Notes: generated by a model from the letters alone, not told the origin. Shown: positions 1 to 7,032, counted from the first letter of the stretch. The stretch is 10,619 bases of DNA from an uncultured Bacillota bacterium (GCA_937876465.1 CALEHV010000054.1:1-10619); one strand, 5' to 3'. Numbers and translations: made by a program.

Positions 1-54
1 TTTCATAGAAAAAGGTACCCCTTTCCTAATGTCTAGGATTTGGGGTACCTTTCA
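1..54 (-). terminator. Intrinsic terminator of the leftward operon; left copy of a 54-bp inverted repeat
   Basis: Read on the minus strand this is a strong intrinsic terminator. Perfect 11-bp arms (positions 42-52 and 11-21; AAAGGTACCCC against GGGGTACCTTT) flank an inner 5-bp stem (TCCTA/TAGGA) with a 5-nt loop, and the outer arm is followed by five T and then CT. It begins 25 bp after the stop codon of the last leftward gene, so it should end that transcript. The whole 54 bp is repeated exactly, inverted, at 10566-10619; the match stops at position 55. The sequence runs to the window edge, so the repeat may extend further outward. Confidence 0.9.
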
Positions 55-79
55 ATTACCAGTGTTTTTTTGTTGTGAT

Positions 80-1225
80 TTATTCGACTCCGGTGAAATC
101 CCAATCTTTATGATTTTCCTTAATCATGTTAAGAGCATCAGCATATAATTTTTCTTCAATTTTTGCTCTGCTCTTTAGAGATCTTTTTAATGCTTTTGGC
201 TTACGGCTACTAGCAAATTGAACTTCACCAATAGATTCATCTAACATACCAGCAATTAAGATATATGCACGAATCGATTCCATTGATAAGTCGTTTGAAA
301 TAAAACGTCTAATTTCGTCTCCGACTTCATCGTCGTAATATTTCTTAGCATCCTCTAATTTCATAGTAAGAATGTTGATGTAAACCTTTTGAGCGATCAA
401 TCTATTTTTTGTTGTAGAAGATATCTTATCCGGACATTCAATCATCTTATCAATGAGTTTTAATGCTGAGTTATAGTCTTGCTTGGCAAGATAATCATAA
501 ACGGTCATTAAGTTAAGAGAAGCTGTAAAATCTGTTACTTCATCAAAGACTTTAATATCTCCAATTTCTTTTCCTTCCCTTTGAAGGTTTTCAATTCTCA
601 TTAATTCGTTGTAAGCTTCTACATTAACTGGCTTAGAAATTAAAGTTAAACGATATCCATCAGTCATACTGTCGAGTTTAACTGGAATAAAGTTATATAA
701 AGCCATCATAGATGCAATGCCGACAATGATGATTGCAGCGGTTCCTAACCAAATCAACGGAGAATGTGTATCTGTTTTTAATGGAGAACCAACACTGTAA
801 ATAACAATACAGATAATTAATTCTAATAAGTACATTAATAAAGGTAACCAAACATACATTTTTGGACTTGGTTTATCTTTCTTTGGAGCCAAAACAGTTT
901 CGCCTGTTAATCCGTTAAAGTCTCTGAATTGAAATTTGACTTTTCCGTTTTCAGACTTATACCAGCACATACCTAAGACATTAAATGAAACAATTGAATA
1001 TCCTCCAATTTTTCCACCAAGTACATGTCCAACTTCTAGTCCAAATGCATTAATTAAAATTCCAACAACAATAACGATTAGTGAGAAAATTAATGGATGT
1101 AATCCATTGGTAAAAGCATCTCTATACTTTTCAACCATGTCTTTAACAACTGTAAATCCTAAAATGAATGCTAAAGCAATCATTAAAACATAAACAATTA
1201 TGCTTGCTACATCTTCTTTTTTCAT
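80..1225 (-). CDS. M50-like (site-2 protease family) membrane protein with a degenerate zinc motif and a helical C-terminal tail
   Basis: This 381-residue protein has about four membrane segments (roughly 6-28, 44-61, 124-146, 155-180). The second runs into G-L-E-V-G-H (62-67), which aligns with the HExxH zinc site of M50 intramembrane proteases, but the first histidine is leucine (CTA codon). The fourth ends in N-F-I-P (178-181) followed by T-D-G (188-190), matching the second M50 motif (NxxP...DG). Residues ~205-381 are soluble and helix-rich, possibly TPR-like. With one zinc ligand missing it is probably an inactive or altered protease; I infer this and cannot test it. ATG at 1225 is chosen over an upstream in-frame ATG because AAGGGAG lies 6 nt before it; the upstream start would run 13 codons back into the preceding gene. 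It is the last gene of the leftward operon, 2 bp after the alcohol dehydrogenase. Its substrate and role are unknown. Confidence 0.72.
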   Translation of the reverse strand: MKKEDVASIIVYVLMIALAFILGFTVVKDMVEKYRDAFTNGLHPLIFSLIVIVVGILINAFGLEVGHVLGGKIGGYSIVSFNVLGMCWYKSENGKVKFQFRDFNGLTGETVLAPKKDKPSPKMYVWLPLLMYLLELIICIVIYSVGSPLKTDTHSPLIWLGTAAIIIVGIASMMALYNFIPVKLDSMTDGYRLTLISKPVNVEAYNELMRIENLQREGKEIGDIKVFDEVTDFTASLNLMTVYDYLAKQDYNSALKLIDKMIECPDKISSTTKNRLIAQKVYINILTMKLEDAKKYYDDEVGDEIRRFISNDLSMESIRAYILIAGMLDESIGEVQFASSRKPKALKRSLKSRAKIEEKLYADALNMIKENHKDWDFTGVE

Positions 1226-1227
1226 AT

Positions 1228-2415
1228 TTATCTCCCTTCTTGAAGAGCACTTGTTAATAAACAAGCAAGTTCTTCTTTATTTAGTGATTTGATTGATGAA
1301 GCGCCAATCAAACGTGTGCCATTCTTCGTCATCATTTCAACTAATAATGGGATGTCTTTAGAACCTAAGCCTAATTCTTCAAGTGAAGTAGGCATTCCAA
1401 TCTTTTTAAAATAGTTTTTTAAAGATTGTATACCCATTTTAGCACTTTCTTCTTTGCTAACAAGATTTACATCAAAGACATCTTTTGCAAATTTAACAAA
1501 TTTATCTAAATCATATTTATAAACATAATTCATCCATGCAGGAATAAGAACTGATAATCCTGCACCATGAGCTATGCTTGTGGAGTATGCACTAAAACAA
1601 TGCTCCATACCATGTATTGGCATTTGTTTAGTTTTTCCTAATCCAGATAGATCATTATGTGAATATGAACCATTTAGCATCATCGCTGCTCTTGCATCGT
1701 AATTTTGTGGTTCTTTTATGCAAATATCCCCGCAAATCACAGTGTTTTTAATAATTGATAAGGCTATATCGTCCGAAAATTCATATTCAAAACTTGGACT
1801 AAAATAACGTTCCAATGAATGTGAAATTATATCAACAATTCCACAACCTGTTTGATATTTATCTACTGAATAAGTTAATTCAGGATTCATAACTGCAAAG
1901 ACAGGTCTAATTAAATCAGAATTGAATCCTTGCTTGATACCTAATTCATCATTTGAAATAACACACGAACTCGATAGTTCAGATCCGCTTGCTGCCAATG
2001 TTAGAACTACTCCAATTGGCAATGCCTTCTTTGGTTCAACTTTGTGCATATTGAAGTCAAAAGGATTACCTTCATAGAAAACTCCAACTGCAATTGCTTT
2101 GGCTGCATCAATAACTGATCCTCCGCCCAAAGCTAATATAAAATCTATATTTTTCTCTTTGCAGAGCGAGATTCCTTCAATAACAGAATTGTTGGAAGGA
2201 TTTGGACGAATGCCTGATAATTCAGCAAAGTAAAAATTGTTTTTTGTTAGAATATCAACAACCTTATCGTATAATCCAATTTTCTTGATCGAACCTTTTC
2301 CGTAAACGATTAAGATTCTTTTTGCGTTAAATTCCTTAAGAATTTCACCCAAAAGATTTTCTTTGTTTTTTCCAAAGAATATTTTGGTTGGAGAAACAAA
2401 ATCAAAATCTATCAT
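1228..2415 (-). CDS. Iron-containing (group III) alcohol dehydrogenase, butanol dehydrogenase/YqhD-like
   Basis: This cytoplasmic NAD(P)H-dependent alcohol/aldehyde oxidoreductase has 395 residues, normal for the family. The N-terminal nucleotide-binding domain carries the G-G-G-S signature (97-100, then VIDAAKAIA). The C-terminal helical domain shows the expected metal ligands D195 and H199 (in GIVDIISHSLERYF), H268 (in PIHGMEH) and H283 (in AHGAGLSVLIPAWM), with H272 as the extra conserved histidine. The HGAGLSVLIPAWMNYV stretch is typical of the BDH/YugJ/YqhD branch, which usually reduces aldehydes with NADPH; the true substrate cannot be read from sequence. Its ATG overlaps the TetR gene stop by one base (TAATG), with AGAGG about 6 nt upstream. 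Being translationally coupled to the regulator suggests that the regulator controls it, perhaps in response to an aldehyde or alcohol. Confidence 0.93.
   Translation of the reverse strand: MIDFDFVSPTKIFFGKNKENLLGEILKEFNAKRILIVYGKGSIKKIGLYDKVVDILTKNNFYFAELSGIRPNPSNNSVIEGISLCKEKNIDFILALGGGSVIDAAKAIAVGVFYEGNPFDFNMHKVEPKKALPIGVVLTLAASGSELSSSCVISNDELGIKQGFNSDLIRPVFAVMNPELTYSVDKYQTGCGIVDIISHSLERYFSPSFEYEFSDDIALSIIKNTVICGDICIKEPQNYDARAAMMLNGSYSHNDLSGLGKTKQMPIHGMEHCFSAYSTSIAHGAGLSVLIPAWMNYVYKYDLDKFVKFAKDVFDVNLVSKEESAKMGIQSLKNYFKKIGMPTSLEELGLGSKDIPLLVEMMTKNGTRLIGASSIKSLNKEELACLLTSALQEGR
1232..1238 (-). promoter_or_regulatory. Shine-Dalgarno site fixing the start of the M50-like gene
   Basis: On the minus strand AAGGGAG lies 6 nt before the ATG at 1225. 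It sits inside the last codons of the alcohol dehydrogenase gene, just before its TAA (1228-1230), so the two genes are probably translationally coupled. Confidence 0.7.
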
Positions 2416-2957
2416 TATTGACCTCTAAATTCTTTTGAATAGAAATTAATAAAATAGTCCCAAATTAAGAATAATCTCTTTTGTAAAACTACTTGTCTTT
2501 CTTTACGCTTATTATTTATCCAATACATGCATTCTTTAGCAAATATTGTTCCAATATATCTAGTGATATATGCAACATCAAATTGATGCACTTTTTCTGT
2601 GCTCATAATCATTTTGATGTGAGCAAGAGTTCTTTGATAAAAATAAGAATATAAAAATTCAATTAATTTATCAGAAGCGAATGAACTAGCAACAGCATAT
2701 AGGAAGGAATAATTGTTGTTTATATAAGCAATCAAAGGTCTAATGATTGAATCAAAATTATCTGGTTGAACTCCATATCCAACTCTTTCTTTAAGAAACA
2801 TTGATTCAATAACATCAGCTATATCTCTATAGTGATAATAAAAAGTTTGACGATTAGATTTGATAGCATCGCAAAGCATTACCACATTGATTTCATCAAG
2901 TGACTTTTCTTTCATTAATTGTCTTAAACCTTCTCTATATTTTGTTTCTATTTTCAT
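2415..2957 (-). CDS. TetR/AcrR-family transcriptional regulator
   Basis: A 180-residue protein with the normal TetR layout. The N-terminal three-helix DNA-binding domain (about 5-55) has its helix-turn-helix around 25-45 (VVMLCDAIKSNRQTFYYHY), including the characteristic T-F-Y-Y-H-Y recognition-helix end. It is followed by an all-helical ligand/dimerisation domain rich in aromatic residues (70-178). The short N-terminus and FYYHY motif recall the DhaS/TetR_C_8 type of regulator found in Bacillota, but the ligand is unknown. It overlaps psuG upstream by ATGA and the alcohol dehydrogenase downstream by one base. No Shine-Dalgarno is evident before it, so reinitiation after psuG is likely. I infer that it regulates its own operon, possibly through the inverted repeat at 6301-6323, and could sense a metabolite of the neighbouring enzymes. 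Confidence 0.85.
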   Translation of the reverse strand: MKIETKYREGLRQLMKEKSLDEINVVMLCDAIKSNRQTFYYHYRDIADVIESMFLKERVGYGVQPDNFDSIIRPLIAYINNNYSFLYAVASSFASDKLIEFLYSYFYQRTLAHIKMIMSTEKVHQFDVAYITRYIGTIFAKECMYWINNKRKERQVVLQKRLFLIWDYFINFYSKEFRGQ

Positions 2958-3853
2958 AATTTACAAAGTTCTGAGCTGATTGCTGATCCTAATTTTGCAT
3001 TATTCAAAACAAGCTTGATATTTGATTCTAAAGAATCACCACCTGTTAATTCAACAATTGTCTTTAATAAGAATGGTGTAACGTCTTTGCCTTTAACTCC
3101 GGCTTCATCAGCCATCTTAAGAGCTTTTTCAATAGCGTCGTTAATAACTTTAGTATCCATAGCAAATTCTTCTGGAATTGGATTTGCAACTAAAATACCT
3201 CCATCAAGATGGGAGTCTCTTTTTGCCTTAATAATTTCAGCAATCTCTTTTGGAGAATTGACAACATTTTCCATCTTAATTCCTGAATGTCTTGTATAGA
3301 AATCTGCAAATTCGTCTGTTCCATAGCTAAGTACTGGAACGCCTTTAGTCTCTAAAATTTCTAAAGTTAAATTTAAATCAAGAATTGCTTTTACACCTGC
3401 AGAAACAACTGTGACATTTGTTTTACCAAGTTCTTCTAAATCTGCAGAAATATCAAATGTTTCTTGAGCGCCTCTATGTGCTCCGCCAACACCACCTGTA
3501 ACAAATACTTCAATACCTGCTTGAGCAGCCAAAATCATAGTTGCTGCAACAGTTGTAGCACCCCATAATTTTTTAGCGTAAATAATTGGAAGATCTCTAC
3601 GAGATGCTTTTCTAATTCCTTTACGTTTACCAAATTCTTCAATTTCTTCTGGAGACATACCAATAATTGGTTCGCCTTCAATAATTCCAATAGTTGCAGG
3701 GACTGCTCCATTTTCTCTAATAGTTTTTTCAACCAATAAAGCAGTTTGAACATTCTTTGGATATGGCATTCCATGTGAAATAATTGTTGATTCTAATGCA
3801 ACAACTGGTTTGCCATTGTTTAAAGCTTCTTGAACTTCTTTTGAAATTTTCAT
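2954..3853 (-). CDS. psuG: Pseudouridine-5'-phosphate glycosidase
   Basis: PsuG catalyses reversible cleavage of the C-C glycosidic bond of pseudouridine 5'-phosphate to uracil and ribose 5-phosphate, a cytoplasmic step in recovery of modified nucleosides from RNA turnover. The 299-residue protein is full length and close to the E. coli enzyme. Visible landmarks are the N-terminal ALESTIISHGMPYP with E21, KASRRDLP with K82, TGGVGGAHRGA, DISADLEEL with D138, SAGVKAILDL with the catalytic lysine K155, and SLESNIKLV with N278; these correspond to E. coli E31, K93, D149, K166 and N289. It has AGAGGA about 9 nt before its ATG. It overlaps the ATPase stop upstream and the TetR start downstream, both by ATGA, and ends in TGA. 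The usual partner, a PsuK-type kinase that makes the substrate, is not in the window. Confidence 0.96.
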   Translation of the reverse strand: MKISKEVQEALNNGKPVVALESTIISHGMPYPKNVQTALLVEKTIRENGAVPATIGIIEGEPIIGMSPEEIEEFGKRKGIRKASRRDLPIIYAKKLWGATTVAATMILAAQAGIEVFVTGGVGGAHRGAQETFDISADLEELGKTNVTVVSAGVKAILDLNLTLEILETKGVPVLSYGTDEFADFYTRHSGIKMENVVNSPKEIAEIIKAKRDSHLDGGILVANPIPEEFAMDTKVINDAIEKALKMADEAGVKGKDVTPFLLKTIVELTGGDSLESNIKLVLNNAKLGSAISSELCKL

Positions 3854-6291
3854 AATTCTTTTTCCTCTATTTTTCTCTTTTTTAACACGTACGTAATTAC
3901 GTGATCAATACCTGTATAAATAACTGCAGTGGAAACAACAACAATCGCCATTATAATCCATGCTTTTGGGTTGGATAATGCCTCGTAAGGAATTTTGAAA
4001 ACTCCTTTAATACCAAATCCATCTATCAAGAAGAAACATGGAATAATAATTGCAATTGCTGAACATAATAACGCACGATAGATGTCGAATGGTCTTGAAA
4101 TATGTAACAATGTTACAAAACTAATAATTGATATGGACAAAACGGATATAACTTTAAATTCATCAAATGTTAAAACGTTTGTTCTATATAAGATAAATAA
4201 CGTGATAGTCATTAATGCTTGAATTAAACCGCCAGGAATAGATTTAGTCAAAATGCCCTTCATAAAACCGTTTGTAATTCTTTCTGAATTTGGTTGTAAC
4301 GATAAGAAGAACGATGATAATCCAATCGTAATTAATTCCCAAACATATAGATTGTTTGGTTCAAATGGATATGAGATATCTAATTGACTCCAATCTAAAA
4401 TTAAGAATACCGAAGTAGTAATCATTGCAAATAAAGTTTTGCAAAGGAAAACTGTACAAGTTCTTTGAAGGTTATTAATGACTCTTCTTCCTTCAGCGAC
4501 AACATGTGGCAATGTCGAAAAGTTGGAATCTAACGAAACGAGATGAGAAACGGCTTTTGCAGCATCGCTTCCATTAGCCATAGCAATAGAACAATCAGCA
4601 ACCTTTAAAGCTAAAACGTCATTAACGCCATCTCCTGTCATTGCAACGACGTGCTTTGCTAATTGTAACGACTCAATGATCACTTCTTTTTGTTCGGGAG
4701 AAACACGACCGAAAACAGTATAGTCGTTAGCAATATTTCTAACTTCTTCTAAAGACATTCCATCTAAAGAAATATATTTATCAGCGTTTTCTACGCCAAC
4801 ACGTTTAGCAATTTCCGATACTGAAACAGGATTATCACCAGAGATAATTTTAATTGCAACACCATTATTCTTAAACCAACCAATTGTTTCTGTAGCATCG
4901 TCTTTGATATGGTCTTCTAAAACGATATAACCAACTGGTTCAATATTTTCTAATTTTTCGTTTTCCGATAAAGGTTTTTTGGTAAAACCAATAAATAAAA
5001 CTCTAAATCCTTGTTTTTCATTAAGTTCGCAAAGTTTATCTAAAACATCGTTTTTATGTGGAATAAATTCTCTTGCTCCTAAAACAAATGTTTTTCCATC
5101 GTTAAGGGCGACAGCAGAATATTTTCTTACCGAACTAAAAGGAATGCCTTTTGTGAATGGGAGCAAAACCTTTTTAGAATATTCGTTTGAGATTGCTAAA
5201 GCGGTTGCGTTAGTGTCTTGGGTTGCTTTAACTAAAGTAAATAAAATATTCTCAATTTCTTCTTGCTTATAATTTGCAATAACTTCAAGTTTATTTACTC
5301 TCATTGTTCCGTCTGTTATTGTTCCGGTTTTATCAAGACACAAAACGTCAACACGAGCCAACATTTCTAACGAATATAATTCTTGAACCAAAGTTCTTCT
5401 ATTCGCTAATCGAATAACACCAACGGTTAATGTAAGAGAAGTCAATAAGTATAATCCAGATGGAATCATTGCTATTAATGATCCAGCCATTGTAACCGTT
5501 CTTTCTTGGAACTTGTTAGCAGATAAGTTTGTAGCAATCATTGCAACACCTAAAACAACGACAACAATACCAATAAACGAGAAGATACGTTTAATAGTTC
5601 TTAAAATTTCTGATTTAGGACGTTTAAATTTACGTGCCTTACTTTGTAATTTTTCTATATAATTGGCTTTTCCAATTTTTTCTACACGAACTTTAGCTGT
5701 TCCGCTTGTTACAAAAGAACCCGAATAAATAAAATCTCCGACATTTTTCGTGACATTAATAGATTCGCCAGTTAATGATGCTTCATTAACTTCTATATGG
5801 CCTTCCATTAAAACTGAATCAGCAATAATTTGATCACCAGATTTGAGTAAAACTATGTCACTTAATACTAATTCATTAGCATGTATCTCTATTTCGCTTC
5901 CGTTTCTTAAAACGCGAACAATTGGATAAGAAACAACTTTGAGTTTTTCAACTTGCTTACGTGCTCTAATATCTTGAACAACTCCAATAATAATGTTGAG
6001 AATTAAAACATATGCAGAAGCAAAGCTTAGTGGTGTAACTGGAGCAGGCAATTTTTCTGGCCAGCATGTTGCAGCAACAATCATTAACACAGAAATACAA
6101 GCAATCAAAATATTGAAGAAATTAAAAACATTATCTGCAATAATCTTAAAGTAAGATTTTGTAACAGTTTTAGTTATTTTATTTACCAATCCATCATCTT
6201 TTCTTTGGTTAACTTGTTCGTCAGTTAAACCAACTGAAAGATCAGGGTTTATTATTTCTGCATCGATTAAGTTTTTCTCTACTTTATTCAT
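3850..6291 (-). CDS. P-type cation-transporting ATPase, CtpE-like
   Basis: This 813-residue, full-length P-type ATPase pumps cations using ATP. In order it shows two N-terminal membrane helices (~50-75, 90-106), an actuator domain with T-G-E-S (174-177), a third and fourth helix (~235-255, 266-292), the phosphorylated aspartate D320 in DKTGT, a compact nucleotide domain with FSSVRKYSA (385-393), TGDGVND (552-558), and about six C-terminal helices. It lacks N-terminal heavy-metal domains and CPC motifs, so it is not a copper or zinc exporter. The layout, QELYSLEMLARVD before DKTGT, and SLQPNSER after the sixth helix resemble the CtpE group (Ca2+ uptake in mycobacteria). Helix 4 has I-P-S-G-L rather than the P-E-G-L of Ca2+ ATPases, so the ion is uncertain. 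Its own promoter lies about 40-60 bp upstream; its Shine-Dalgarno is weak. It overlaps psuG by ATGA. Confidence 0.92.
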   Translation of the reverse strand: MNKVEKNLIDAEIINPDLSVGLTDEQVNQRKDDGLVNKITKTVTKSYFKIIADNVFNFFNILIACISVLMIVAATCWPEKLPAPVTPLSFASAYVLILNIIIGVVQDIRARKQVEKLKVVSYPIVRVLRNGSEIEIHANELVLSDIVLLKSGDQIIADSVLMEGHIEVNEASLTGESINVTKNVGDFIYSGSFVTSGTAKVRVEKIGKANYIEKLQSKARKFKRPKSEILRTIKRIFSFIGIVVVVLGVAMIATNLSANKFQERTVTMAGSLIAMIPSGLYLLTSLTLTVGVIRLANRRTLVQELYSLEMLARVDVLCLDKTGTITDGTMRVNKLEVIANYKQEEIENILFTLVKATQDTNATALAISNEYSKKVLLPFTKGIPFSSVRKYSAVALNDGKTFVLGAREFIPHKNDVLDKLCELNEKQGFRVLFIGFTKKPLSENEKLENIEPVGYIVLEDHIKDDATETIGWFKNNGVAIKIISGDNPVSVSEIAKRVGVENADKYISLDGMSLEEVRNIANDYTVFGRVSPEQKEVIIESLQLAKHVVAMTGDGVNDVLALKVADCSIAMANGSDAAKAVSHLVSLDSNFSTLPHVVAEGRRVINNLQRTCTVFLCKTLFAMITTSVFLILDWSQLDISYPFEPNNLYVWELITIGLSSFFLSLQPNSERITNGFMKGILTKSIPGGLIQALMTITLFILYRTNVLTFDEFKVISVLSISIISFVTLLHISRPFDIYRALLCSAIAIIIPCFFLIDGFGIKGVFKIPYEALSNPKAWIIMAIVVVSTAVIYTGIDHVITYVLKKRKIEEKEL

Positions 6292-6300
6292 ATCTTACAA

Positions 6301-6323
6301 ACAAAAAGTTATAAAACTTTTGT
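6301..6323 (-). repeat. Imperfect inverted repeat at the predicted transcription start of the ATPase-psuG operon (possible operator or 5' hairpin)
   Basis: ACAAAAAGTT and AACTTTTGT form 9-bp arms with one bulged A around a 4-bp ATAA centre. It lies just downstream of the predicted -10 element, covering about +1 to +23. This is where a TetR-family dimer could block transcription, or where an mRNA 5' hairpin would form. Assignment to the operon's TetR protein is inference only. Confidence 0.4.
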
Positions 6324-6329
6324 ATTTTA

Positions 6330-6357
6330 AGTATATAAATTATTCATACAATGTAAA
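6330..6357 (-). promoter_or_regulatory. Sigma-A-type promoter for the ATPase-psuG-TetR-ADH operon
   Basis: On the minus strand TTTACA (6352-6357) is separated by 16 bp from TATACT (6330-6335). This is five of six matches to each consensus hexamer, with a slightly short spacer. Transcription would start near 6323, giving a leader of about 32 nt before the ATPase ATG. The promoter lies just after the tadA stop codon, so the six-gene cluster can be transcribed both from here and by readthrough from tadA; no terminator is seen between them. Confidence 0.6.
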
Positions 6358-6373
6358 GAATGGAAATAAATTA

Positions 6374-6835
6374 TTATTTGTTATTTCTTTTGGCTTTAAA
6401 ATAATTGGAAATTATATTTCCACATTCTTTTTCCATTACCCCAGAAACAATTTCCGGATAATGATTTAAATTTTTAATTTCGTATAGATTAAAAGTTGTT
6501 CCTAAAGCACCACCTTTTAGATCTTTTGCGCCATAAACAACTTTAGCAATTCTTGACCAAAGAATTGTTCCGGCACACATTGCACATGGTTCAACTGTTA
6601 CGTATATTGTCGCACCCTCTAGTCTCCATGATTTTAGCTTCTTGCAAGCCTTACGAATTGCATTGATTTCTGCATGTGAAGTTGGGTCGTTACTTTTCTC
6701 TCTTAAATTATGTGCTTTTGCCAATATTTTATCGTTTCTTACAATAACGGCACCAACAGGAACCTCGTCTAAAATAGCAGCTTTTTCTGCTTCTTTTAAG
6801 GCGATTTTCATGTATTTAATATTAGTATTTTCCAT
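6374..6835 (-). CDS. tadA: tRNA-specific adenosine deaminase
   Basis: TadA deaminates adenosine 34 of tRNA-Arg(ACG) to inosine so that it can read three arginine codons, which is normally essential. The 153-residue protein is full length. It shows the cytidine/deoxycytidylate deaminase zinc site: H-A-E (54-56; zinc ligand H54, proton shuttle E56) and P-C-A-M-C (83-87; zinc ligands C84 and C87), plus the EVPVGAVIV and GALGT stretches typical of TadA. I chose the ATG at 6835; an in-frame ATG at 6853 lies inside the conserved closing stem of the SRP RNA and would add six unlikely residues. The start codon follows the SRP RNA stem by only nine pyrimidines, and no Shine-Dalgarno is visible, so expression probably depends on transcription passing through the SRP RNA gene. 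tadA next to the SRP RNA gene is known in Bacillus, but there tadA comes first. Confidence 0.95.
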   Translation of the reverse strand: MENTNIKYMKIALKEAEKAAILDEVPVGAVIVRNDKILAKAHNLREKSNDPTSHAEINAIRKACKKLKSWRLEGATIYVTVEPCAMCAGTILWSRIAKVVYGAKDLKGGALGTTFNLYEIKNLNHYPEIVSGVMEKECGNIISNYFKAKRNNK

Positions 6836-6844
6836 AAAAAGAAA

Positions 6845-6920
6845 CCATCGCACATAAACTGTTTACTTAAGGCTGCTATATTCCTATCCTGACCTGGTTC
6901 GTAGCAGTCTATCGCGATGG
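6845..6920 (-). ncRNA. ffs: Signal recognition particle RNA, short 4.5S type
   Basis: The minus strand carries the hallmark SRP domain IV: A-C-C-A-G-G-T-C-A-G-G, a GGAA tetraloop (6881-6884) closed by AUA/UAU, then AGCAGCC. This core is enclosed by AUAGACUG/CAGUUUAU pairing and closed by CCATCGC (6914-6920) with GCGATGG (6845-6851), giving a rod of about 76 nt. It binds Ffh (SRP54) to target membrane and secreted proteins to the translocon. There is no Alu domain, so this is the short form found in E. coli and Mollicutes, unlike the ~270-nt Bacillus RNA. The 3' stem is followed by TTTCTTTTT, so stem plus U-run may act as its own terminator. Exact ends are estimated from the closing stem. Confidence 0.93.
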
Positions 6921-6925
6921 CAAAA

Positions 6926-6937
6926 ATATATTATCAT
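6926..6937 (-). promoter_or_regulatory. Possible -10 region of the SRP RNA promoter
   Basis: On the minus strand a TG followed by an A and an AT-rich hexamer (TGATAATAT) lies about 8-12 nt before the 5' end of the SRP RNA, resembling an extended -10 element. No convincing -35 sits at the correct distance; the nearby TTGACA (6941-6946) is too close. The rest of 6921-7050 holds the divergent lipoprotein promoter and AT-rich DNA. Confidence 0.3.
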
Positions 6938-7003
6938 GTTTGTCAAAAAGACTCTATATTTTAAATTTTGAAGAAGAAAATAATTTATATATTTTCTAAT
7001 CAT

Positions 7004-7032
7004 TTGACACTTATGTGTTAGTTACATAAACT
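7004..7032 (+). promoter_or_regulatory. Sigma-A-type promoter for the lipoprotein pair
   Basis: A perfect -35 TTGACA (7004-7009) is followed after 17 bp by TAAACT (7027-7032), four of six matches to the -10 consensus. AT-rich DNA upstream could serve as an UP element. The predicted start near 7039 leaves only about 12 nt before the ATG, with the ribosome site AAAGAGG (7037-7043) almost at the 5' end of the mRNA. A 6-bp inverted repeat (TTAGTT at 7018-7023, AACTAA at 7029-7034) overlaps the -10 and could be an operator. Confidence 0.6.

Noticed and set aside
3015..3299. Open frames on the plus strand opposite psuG, the ATPase and tadA, and alternative frames within the lipoprotein genes
   Set aside because: They lie opposite or within strongly conserved genes, have no ribosome sites or recognisable domains, and low-complexity composition expected of shadow frames.
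3886..3903. Near-palindrome CACGTA...TACGTG near the end of the ATPase gene
   Set aside because: It lies fully inside the conserved reading frame (last helix and basic tail), has only 6-bp arms and no T-run; most likely chance.
6811..6853. Alternative tadA starts at 6853 or 6811
   Set aside because: 6853 falls inside the SRP RNA closing stem; 6811 would remove residues that align with the usual TadA N-terminus and has no ribosome site either.
6941..6946. Minus-strand TTGACA as a -35 box for the SRP RNA
   Set aside because: It is only about 20 bp from the 5' end of the RNA, and at 16-18 bp downstream there is no -10-like hexamer; the position does not fit.
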